Assembly: GCA_964651095.1 (NCBI GenBank) | Contig: CAZYWO010000066.1 | Coordinates: 1-11,015, forward strand | Length of the DNA: 11,015 nt | Direction of reading: 5' to 3' | Origin: SUG1106 sp964651095 | GTDB lineage: Bacteria > Bacillota > Clostridia > Peptostreptococcales > Anaerovoracaceae | Shown: positions 1 through 4,467 of the stretch, in pieces | Layout: each line of letters opens with the position of its first letter | Position numbering within the stretch: the first letter of the stretch is position 1 | Program-made: the position numbers and the translations under genes | Notes under the pieces: model-generated | What the model was told of the DNA's origin: nothing | Seen by the model: only the letters and a program-made list of their open reading frames with translations | The model's database searches: none

Positions 1-26
1 ATCATAGAAGACCTGTTGCTAATAGC

Positions 27-53
27 TATTTACAGAAAAAGTTTCATACTCTC
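27..53. repeat. End-like repeat copy A, resembling an IS256-type terminus
   Basis: This 27-bp stretch begins TATTTACAGA and ends TTCATACTCTC. It matches 246-272, in the same orientation, at 21 of 27 positions; the mismatches sit in the central A/T run and at one base near the right end. The outline (TTTACA, A/T run, then a pyrimidine-rich outer edge) resembles the terminal inverted repeats of IS256-family elements. No transposase is present within the window, so any parent element would lie to the left. Assignment to a family is inference; the repeat itself is seen directly. Confidence 0.4.
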
Positions 54-153
54 TTTTTTTAATTGTGTACTCATTTAAAAAACAGCGTATTACAGTAATG
101 CAGGATATATGAATTCAGCCGGGGAGCGTACAGGACTATCCCAAAGTTTGTGT

Positions 154-199
154 AAACCTTCAAACTGGTGTAAGATAGAGTTACTTAGTTTGGAGGTTT
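154..199. other. Long imperfect hairpin
   Basis: AAACCTTCAAACT at 154-166 pairs with AGTTTGGAGGTTT at 187-199: 13 positions with one mismatch, which becomes a G-U pair on one strand. Inside the loop, GTAA (170-173) pairs with TTAC (181-184), extending the structure to a two-part stem with a 7-base apex. It lies within the possible miniature element and probably shapes its single-stranded or RNA form. It has no T-run on either side, so it does not look like a terminator. Confidence 0.5.
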
Positions 200-214
200 T
201 ATTTTGTATTAGAA

Positions 215-237
215 ATCCACCGGCTATGCCGGTGGAT
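215..237 (-). terminator. Perfect 10-bp hairpin, possible terminator of the SPFH/RHH transcript
   Basis: ATCCACCGGC (215-224), a 3-base loop TAT, then the exact complement GCCGGTGGAT (228-237). Read on the minus strand, it lies about 45 bases after the stop of the ribbon-helix-helix gene and is followed by TTTCTAATAC, only a weak T-tract. It is the most GC-rich stem in the left 300 bases and could stop transcription from the SPFH operon. It sits inside the possible miniature element, so it may equally be part of that element (such hairpins also occur at IS200/IS605-type ends). Confidence 0.45.
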
Positions 238-282
238 AGTTATAATATTTACAGACTTTTTTTCATAGTCTCCTTTGAATAC

Positions 283-486
283 TTACTCAATATCCAACTC
301 CATTGGTTCGTCAAGATGATCGGAAACATATTTCCCGTTTTTCTTCCTCTGTTTTATACATTCGGTTAAAAGGTATTCAATCTGCCCGTTAATTGAACGA
401 AAATCATCTTCTGCCCAAGCGGCAAGTTGATTATAAAGTTGTTCTGATACCCTTAGAGGGATTTGCTTCTTTGTTTTTTCTGCCAT
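283..486 (-). CDS. Small ribbon-helix-helix (Arc/CopG-type) DNA-binding protein
   Basis: This 67-residue protein has the size and pattern of the Arc-type ribbon-helix-helix family, whose dimers insert a two-stranded beta-sheet into the major groove. Residues 6-14 (KKQIPLRVS) fit the DNA-contacting strand. Residues 15-28 form helix A, SING (31-34) the turn, and QIEYLLTECIKQRKK helix B. An acidic tail follows (DEPMELDIE). It starts 3 bases after the stop of the upstream SPFH gene, so the two are almost certainly one transcript. SPFH genes followed by a small ribbon-helix-helix gene recur in Clostridia. The tandem palindromes over the SPFH promoter are the obvious candidate operator, making it a likely autorepressor; that role is inferred. 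Confidence 0.8.
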   Translation of the reverse strand: MAEKTKKQIPLRVSEQLYNQLAAWAEDDFRSINGQIEYLLTECIKQRKKNGKYVSDHLDEPMELDIE

Positions 487-489
487 GCA

Positions 490-1500
490 TTAATACAAAC
501 TTCCGCTGTTAACAATAGGCTGTGCATCTTTGTTTCCACAAAGAACAACCAGCAGATTGGAAACCATAGCGGCCTTTCTTTCCTCATCTAATTCAACAAT
601 ATCGTTTTCATTGAGCTTTTCAAGAGCCATCTCTACCATTCCTACAGCGCCGTCAACTATCATCTTTCTTGCATCGATTATAGCTGAAGCTTGCTGTCTT
701 TGGAGCATTACTGCGGCTATTTCAGGTGCGTAAGCAAGATATGTGATTCGTGCTTCTATAATTTCAAGACCGGCGTTTTCAACCTTTTGCTGAATTTCAT
801 CCCGAATTCTCATAGCAACAATCTCGCTGGAACCTCTTAGGCTTCCTTCATCAGCAATACCGTCGCCTGTAGTATCCACATTAGGAGAAACATCGTAAGG
901 GTAAACGCGGACTATATTTCTCAAAGCGCTGTCGCATTGAAGGGATAGATATTCCTTAAAATTATCCACATTAAAGACGGCCTTGGCAGTATCGGTAACA
1001 CGCCACATTACGGCAATGCCGATTTCTATGGGATTTCCGAGACAATCATTAATTTTTTGACGGTTATTATTTAAGGTCATAATTTTAAGAGAAATTTTTT
1101 TGCCTATTGAGTCTGAAGATGATTCTGCTGTAGCCGAAGCTAAAGTTTTATTGCCATTATCCACATCGCCGCTTTGTTTCAGTTTAGTCTTTGAAGCGGG
1201 ATTTATCGCTGTACAGAAAGGATTAACGAAGTAAAAGCCTTCGCCCTTGAGAGTACCTATGTATTTGCCGAAAAGTGTGAGAACCAGAGCTTCTTGAGGT
1301 TTTAGAACCTTAAGTCCACATAAAGGAAACCAGCCTAATGCAAGCCATATGATACTTATAATCATTACGATTGGCAAACCGCCGCGTTCAAAATGAATTC
1401 CACCTAAAACACATCCTATTATTGCACAAATATAAAGGGCAGCTATAAGCAGCATTGCCAGCATACCGTTCTTTTTTCCTGTTAAAATTTTTTCATCCAT
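490..1500 (-). CDS. SPFH/band 7 (stomatin-prohibitin-like) membrane protein
   Basis: The 336-residue protein has two N-terminal membrane segments (about 12-34 and 43-62) and then an SPFH domain from about residue 64 (VLKPQEALVLTLFGKYIGTL, then GEGFYFVNPF) to about 270. A predicted helical segment follows (LQRQQASAIIDARKMIVDGA) and a short tail. SPFH proteins oligomerise on the membrane as flotillin-like scaffolds; no enzymatic role is expected and the exact job is unknown. The start is ATG at 1498-1500, preceded by AGGAGG (complement of 1512-1517) at an 11-base spacing, a little long. One oddity is an insertion at 207-218 containing DTTGDGIADE, which resembles a calcium-binding loop. It is the first gene of a two-gene minus-strand operon with the ribbon-helix-helix gene. 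Confidence 0.88.
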   Translation of the reverse strand: MDEKILTGKKNGMLAMLLIAALYICAIIGCVLGGIHFERGGLPIVMIISIIWLALGWFPLCGLKVLKPQEALVLTLFGKYIGTLKGEGFYFVNPFCTAINPASKTKLKQSGDVDNGNKTLASATAESSSDSIGKKISLKIMTLNNNRQKINDCLGNPIEIGIAVMWRVTDTAKAVFNVDNFKEYLSLQCDSALRNIVRVYPYDVSPNVDTTGDGIADEGSLRGSSEIVAMRIRDEIQQKVENAGLEIIEARITYLAYAPEIAAVMLQRQQASAIIDARKMIVDGAVGMVEMALEKLNENDIVELDEERKAAMVSNLLVVLCGNKDAQPIVNSGSLY

Positions 1501-1549
1501 GTTTACTGAATCCTCCTCTATGTTTTATATTTGTCCTTAATTTATCTTT

Positions 1550-1578
1550 ATGATATCAAAATGATATCATATTGTCAA
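1550..1578 (-). promoter_or_regulatory. Promoter of the SPFH/RHH operon
   Basis: On the minus strand, TTGACA (complement of 1573-1578) is a perfect -35. It is followed after exactly 17 bases by TATCAT (complement of 1550-1555), a -10 with one mismatch. The distance to the SPFH start codon leaves a leader of about 40 bases. The spacer and -10 are covered by the TGATATCA palindromes, so this promoter is probably regulated. Confidence 0.75.
1551..1569. promoter_or_regulatory. Tandem TGATATCA palindromes, candidate operator
   Basis: Two identical perfect 8-bp palindromes, TGATATCA, lie at 1551-1558 and 1562-1569, 11 bp from centre to centre. That is about one helical turn, so both face the same side of the DNA. 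Short repeated palindromes on one face are typical of cooperative ribbon-helix-helix repressors such as MetJ and Arc. They overlap the -10 and spacer of the SPFH promoter. Binding by the co-transcribed small protein is inferred. Confidence 0.6.
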
Positions 1579-1621
1579 TAACAAAATTAATATTCTTAAA
1601 TATTAAAAAAGTGTAGCCTTT

Positions 1622-1650
1622 TTTACAGCATGATAAAATATTTATATAAT
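1622..1650 (+). promoter_or_regulatory. Plus-strand promoter facing the decayed ORF
   Basis: TTTACA (1622-1627, one mismatch to consensus) and a perfect TATAAT (1645-1650) are separated by 17 bases. The expected start (near 1657) falls almost on the Shine-Dalgarno AAGGAG (1658-1663), giving an unusually short leader. It diverges from the SPFH promoter, with the two -35 boxes about 45 bp apart. A 7-bp inverted repeat (AAAAAAG at 1605-1611, CTTTTTT at 1618-1624) touches the -35. Confidence 0.6.
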
Positions 1651-1673
1651 AACTTACAAGGAGAAGAAGTTAA

Positions 1674-2091
1674 ATTTATCCGTATGAATCAAAAGGTGAT
1701 ACATACGATGATTTTAACCCGGAACCATATACTATACGGATAACAGAAGAACTGCTTGACTTAGGATATATACCCAAACTCACAGTTATAAGGGCAGGGC
1801 ATAATTCTGAAACCCTTGCTGTTGAAGAAAGTTTTGTGAATTAGGAAAATCAACGACAATGATAGAATTCATGCCATCACTATGATATTACCTATGCCTG
1901 AGAATATTGATTATGAAAATATAAGAGAATATCTTTATGATGCCGGAAAGGCTCTTCGGGCATTATTAAGCGAAAACATTGTGATGCAACTTGAAGTTTA
2001 CATTTTTCAAATATATATTGGTGGATTGCTAGAGAAGGTGTATGATAAAATTTATGTACAGATTTACAAGACTGGGAGGATTAATTTATGA
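1674..2091 (+). pseudogene. Unrecognised ORF broken into two frames
   Basis: An open stretch of 56 codons without a start (1674-1844) reads IYPYESKGDTYDDF and onward to AVEESFVN. A second open stretch in the next frame (about 1840-2091) reads RKINDNDRIHAIT, then MILPMPENIDYENIREYLYD. Both look protein-like, and they join smoothly if a frameshift near 1840 is corrected. The Shine-Dalgarno AAGGAG at 1658-1663 has no in-frame start after it, so the 5' end is damaged too. The tail's TGA overlaps the ATG of the next gene (ATGA, 2088-2091), suggesting the two genes were once translationally coupled. I do not recognise the family; the repaired product would be about 140 residues. Confidence 0.5.
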
Positions 2092-2827
2092 ATTTTAATC
2101 AACAATTGGCAGCATATAGAAAGACAAAGGGAATATCACAGGAAAATCTGGCTGATATGCTGGGCGTGTCAAGGCAAGCAGTTTCAAAATGGGAAACGGG
2201 CGAGAGTCAGCCGGAGATGGGAAATCTTCTTGCGATATGCAGAATACTTCAGGTTTCTCCTAACGACCTGATAGGATATGAGAACGCAGAAGATATTAAC
2301 CAATTAAATAGCAGATGCCATGATTCAGAGTATGGCGATGGAAACTGTCCAGAAGATAACTCAAATAACAATTCAAATAAGGGCCATAAGCGTTCGATTT
2401 TAATTACACTTGTAATTGCCCCTGTATGTTTAGTAATTGGCATAGCCATAGGTTCTTTTATAGGAAATGATTCTTCTAAAGAGGGTACAGATTTGCTTGA
2501 GGATGGGGAAACCTTGAAAATAAGCAACTTTATTTTTGAATATACTTCCGGGAGTGACAAAGGTGATTTGATGCTTACATTTATACCGAGTATTTCAAAT
2601 AAGGATTAAAATATGAGATTGTACGTATAGACTCAAATGGAAATACTAAAACTTATCCCGTTGAATACAGCGATGGAATGTGCACAGGCTTTGTGGAACT
2701 TATTGAGTATCAGGAGGTAACTTTTGTTGCCAAGATTTCTGATGGTGAAAGAGTGATAAGAAAGGGGCTGTTTAAAGTCACAGATAACGGCGATAATAGT
2801 TATAGCAATGAAGAAATTTGGAAATAA
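2088..2827 (+). pseudogene. XRE-family HTH membrane protein, frameshifted near its C-terminal third
   Basis: The start ATG (2088) follows GGGAGG (2074-2079) at an 8-base spacing. Residues 7-61 are a classic Xre/Cro helix-turn-helix (KGISQENLADMLGVSRQAVSKW as landmark). Then come an Asn/Ser-rich linker (about 65-100), a membrane helix (103-125) and an outer domain. The frame stops at 2607-2609 after 173 residues. The next frame continues from 2603 to a stop at 2825-2827, reading GLKYEIVRIDSNGN through DNGDNSYSNEEIWK. Adding one G in the AAGGA at 2601-2605 gives ...SISNKGLKYEIV... and a 246-residue protein. The intact form would be a membrane-tethered regulator sensing something outside the cell. 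It could be a true mutation or a sequence error; I see no classic slippery site arguing for programmed shifting. Confidence 0.75.
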
Positions 2828-2984
2828 ATCTGCCAACATTCACCTATAAAAAGAACCTGTGAGTAATACAGATGAAGCGTCAATCAAGCATTTCAATATG
2901 ATTAGTCCGGCTCCTAACCCCGCCCGAAACTTACCAACAGCTCCTAAGCCCCCGAAACTTACCGGAAGCTATGAAATATGATTG
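2828..2984. other. Noncoding or decayed DNA with a proline-rich-type direct repeat
   Basis: No intact gene is visible. A near-duplicate unit occurs at 2910-2935 and 2940-2963: both begin GCTCCTAA and end CGAAACTTACC, differing by a C/G change and two bases in the C-run. In one frame it reads SPAPNPARNLPTAPKPPKLTG. This may be a proline-rich linker of a decayed protein, possibly the lost upstream part of the adjoining kinase remnant, but that link is not shown. Confidence 0.4.
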
Positions 2985-3218
2985 CCTCCCAATCTCAAAG
3001 GAATATGCCCTCTCACATATAAACCAGAAACGGCGCATCATCTTTAAAGAGAATGTATAATAGCTGTTGACGAGGGCGAATCGAGCAAGTTGTTACTAAT
3101 TTTGTGTCTAATGCGGTCTGCTATACTCCGAAAGTAGGAACTATCTAAAGTATGGGAGAACTTTTATCAAACAGATAAGTCACGCGACAGCAGGGGCGAC
3201 GGGTTTAGTTTAAAAATT
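2985..3218 (+). pseudogene. Eroded C-terminal remnant of a sensor histidine kinase
   Basis: Kinase-like text is readable only by switching frames. From 3001 it reads EYALSHINQKRRIIFKENV (stop at 3058). From 3063 it reads AVDEG. From 3077 it reads RIEQVVTNFVSNAV then CYTPKVGTI (stop at 3146), a good match to the ATP-binding N box (NxxSNAxxYTP). From 3147 it reads KVWENFYQTDKSRDSRGDGF, matching the F box and G2 box of VanS/PhoR-like kinases (FYxxDKSR...GGTGLGL). At least three frame changes are needed. The G1 box (DxGxG) and roughly 30-35 residues between the N and F boxes are missing, so there is also an internal deletion. It cannot be functional. Any partner response regulator is absent from the window. 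Confidence 0.72.
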
Positions 3219-3249
3219 TTAATACAATAGATATTGACATTTTAATACA
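3216..3249. repeat. 11-bp direct repeat across the operon promoter
   Basis: ATTTTAATACA occurs at 3216-3226 and 3239-3249, 23 bp apart, flanking the -35 box (3234-3239). It may be an activator site or simply AT-rich coincidence. Confidence 0.35.
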
Positions 3250-3261
3250 GTGTGAGATAAT
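3234..3261 (+). promoter_or_regulatory. Promoter of the GtrA-TetR-aminotransferase-kinase-aldolase operon
   Basis: A perfect -35 TTGACA (3234-3239) is followed after 16 bases by GATAAT (3256-3261), one mismatch from consensus. The predicted start, near 3268, lies inside the large inverted repeat at 3259-3296. No other convincing promoter occurs before the first gene at 3342. Confidence 0.72.
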
Positions 3262-3296
3262 TGTACCAGAGTATAAAATTGTACTCTGGTACAATT
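3259..3296. promoter_or_regulatory. Perfect 15-bp inverted repeat, likely TetR operator
   Basis: AATTGTACCAGAGTA (3259-3273) is mirrored exactly by TACTCTGGTACAATT (3282-3296) around an 8-base spacer. It overlaps the -10 box and the predicted start site, where a bound repressor would block RNA polymerase. The second gene of the operon encodes a TetR-family protein, a family that binds such palindromes and commonly regulates its own operon. In RNA the same bases could fold into a leader hairpin, but there is no T-run directly after it (ACAATTTTTAAA), so attenuation is less likely. Confidence 0.75.
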
Positions 3297-3330
3297 TTTA
3301 AAAAGAAAATTATCTCTTATTCAGATGAAA

Positions 3331-3335
3331 AGGAG
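3331..3335 (+). promoter_or_regulatory. Shine-Dalgarno that sets the GtrA start
   Basis: AGGAG lies 6 bases before ATG 3342. The same frame is open back to a TTG at 3261, but that lies inside the operator and has no ribosome binding site. Confidence 0.75.
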
Positions 3336-3341
3336 TTATAT

Positions 3342-3839
3342 ATGAAAAAAGATTTAAGTACCACGTCTACACCATCACAAAAACTCAGCAAAAAGGAAAA
3401 TATGGCTCAGGTGATTAAATTTGCATTATTTTCTGCGTCAGCAGGCATAATCCAGACAATATCCTTTGCCATTGTAACCGAACTGACAACATGGTCATAT
3501 ACGCCATGCTATCTGATTGCGCTGACTCTTTCAGTATTGTGGAATTTTACGCTTAACAGGGAATTTACTTTTAAATCAGCTAACAATGTGCCTTTGGCAA
3601 TGATAAAAGTGGCGGCGTTTTACTGCGTTTTCACACCTCTTTCAACGTGGTGGGGAACAGCCCTTACAAACGCAGGCTGGAACGAGTACATAGTCCTTTT
3701 TGGAACGATGGCTGTAAATCTTACTACCGAGTTTGCCTACGATAGATTCTTCGTCTTCAGAGGAACGATGAACACTAATAAACGCGCCGGAGCCGGCGTA
3801 AATAAAGAAACAATTAAAAATGAAGAGGAACAAAGATAA
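3342..3839 (+). CDS. GtrA-like four-helix membrane protein
   Basis: The 165-residue product matches the GtrA family (PF04138), small polytopic membrane proteins, some of which are thought to help move polyprenyl-linked sugars across the membrane. Helices lie at about 24-47, 54-71, 86-104 and 115-134. The family's repeated Asn/Arg-aromatic signature appears twice: WNFTLNREFTF (67-77) after helix 2 and FAYDRFFVF (131-139) after helix 4. A polar N-terminus (1-20) and a basic/acidic tail (146-165) flank the core. It is the first gene of the operon; its stop overlaps the Shine-Dalgarno of the TetR gene. In a catabolic operon its job is unclear: it may be a transport or flippase helper for the sugar-like substrate. 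The family call is firm, the role is inferred. Confidence 0.85.
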   Translation: MKKDLSTTSTPSQKLSKKENMAQVIKFALFSASAGIIQTISFAIVTELTTWSYTPCYLIALTLSVLWNFTLNREFTFKSANNVPLAMIKVAAFYCVFTPLSTWWGTALTNAGWNEYIVLFGTMAVNLTTEFAYDRFFVFRGTMNTNKRAGAGVNKETIKNEEEQR

Positions 3840-3844
3840 GGAGG
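3838..3844 (+). promoter_or_regulatory. Shine-Dalgarno that sets the TetR start
   Basis: AAGGAGG overlaps the GtrA stop codon (3837-3839) and lies 8 bases before ATG 3853. This favours 3853 over the in-frame ATG at 3820, which has no ribosome binding site and would overlap GtrA by 20 bases. Confidence 0.75.
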
Positions 3845-3852
3845 CTTGGTGC

Positions 3853-4467
3853 ATGGAGGCCGAAAAACATCTTACGAAGAAGGAAAAAAGCAGACTTAAA
3901 ATTATGCATGCGGCAAAAGGCCTTTTTGAGAAACAGGGGATCGATGGCACAACCTTTACTCAAATAGCAAAAGAAGCCGACGTATGCAGAACTACCGTGT
4001 TTAATCATTTTGCAGGAACAAAGGAATTGATGTTTGCAATATTTGCTCAGGAAGTAGACGACCTTGTAGAATACTGCGAGAAAACAGACATGAGCGGAGT
4101 TTCGCTGGTATACGCCTTATTTGACAGACTTATAGAAGATACTGCATACTATCCCATGCTTTCAGCAAGGCTTTTAAACAACGCAGTTTTAAGCAGGGAA
4201 AGTAATAATCCAATTACAATTATAGAACAAATAACTGAGAAAAATCTCTGTGAGGCGGCGAGCCGATCTATTAGTGATGAATCAGGTGCGGATCAAAGGC
4301 AAAAAGCAATGTTAATATGCGGAGCTTACTATGGTTTAGTAAATCATTATTATATAAATAATAAGAGCTTTGACGAAAAAATCATGAAAAAAGAATTGCA
4401 TGCCATGCTTGAAATAATTTTAGGAGGAAAAGAACATGAACAATTCGGGAATCAGCAGATGGGATGA
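3853..4467 (+). CDS. TetR/AcrR-family transcriptional regulator
   Basis: The 204-residue protein has the standard TetR layout. Helix 1 is around KIMHAAKGLFEKQGIDGTT (17-34), and the DNA-binding helix-turn-helix runs from about 34 to 53 (FTQIAKEADVCRTTVFNHFAG, ending in the typical F-x-x-K-E/D-L segment, here FAGTKELM). A helical ligand-binding and dimer domain covers about 60-204, with little sequence conservation, as usual for the family. It probably represses its own operon by binding the palindrome at 3259-3296 and releases it on binding a pathway substrate or intermediate. The last 32 bases overlap the aminotransferase gene in another frame, suggesting tightly coupled expression. Confidence 0.88.
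   Translation: MEAEKHLTKKEKSRLKIMHAAKGLFEKQGIDGTTFTQIAKEADVCRTTVFNHFAGTKELMFAIFAQEVDDLVEYCEKTDMSGVSLVYALFDRLIEDTAYYPMLSARLLNNAVLSRESNNPITIIEQITEKNLCEAASRSISDESGADQRQKAMLICGAYYGLVNHYYINNKSFDEKIMKKELHAMLEIILGGKEHEQFGNQQMG

Larger units (their letters stand above)
132..272. mobile_element. Possible 141-bp degenerate miniature element with imperfect terminal inverted repeats
   Basis: The left edge (132-158) and the reverse complement of the right edge (246-272) align without gaps. They share GACTAT, then AAA, then TGTAAA at the same spacing, about 17 of 27 positions. The left edge contains TTGTGTAAA, a core I associate with IS256-family termini. Between the ends lie only two hairpins (154-199 and 215-237) and no coding sequence. 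No 8-9 bp target duplication is visible (gagcgtaca on the left, cctttgaat on the right), so the element is either old, rearranged, or not a true transposon. The right end lies about 10 bp beyond the stop of the minus-strand ribbon-helix-helix gene. Confidence 0.35.

Noticed and set aside
109..369. Plus-strand ORF of 86 codons across the possible miniature element and the ribbon-helix-helix gene
   Set aside because: It overlaps the better-supported minus-strand gene, has no ribosome binding site, and its composition is not protein-like.
2601..2611. Programmed frameshifting in the HTH-membrane gene
   Set aside because: There is no heptameric slippery sequence or evident stimulatory structure; a one-base deletion explains it more simply.
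3261..3341. Upstream in-frame TTG that would add 27 residues to the GtrA-like protein
   Set aside because: It falls inside the palindromic operator near the transcription start and has no Shine-Dalgarno; ATG 3342 has AGGAG at 6 bases.
3820..3852. Earlier in-frame ATG for the TetR protein
   Set aside because: No ribosome binding site and a 20-base overlap with GtrA; ATG 3853 has AAGGAGG at 8 bases.
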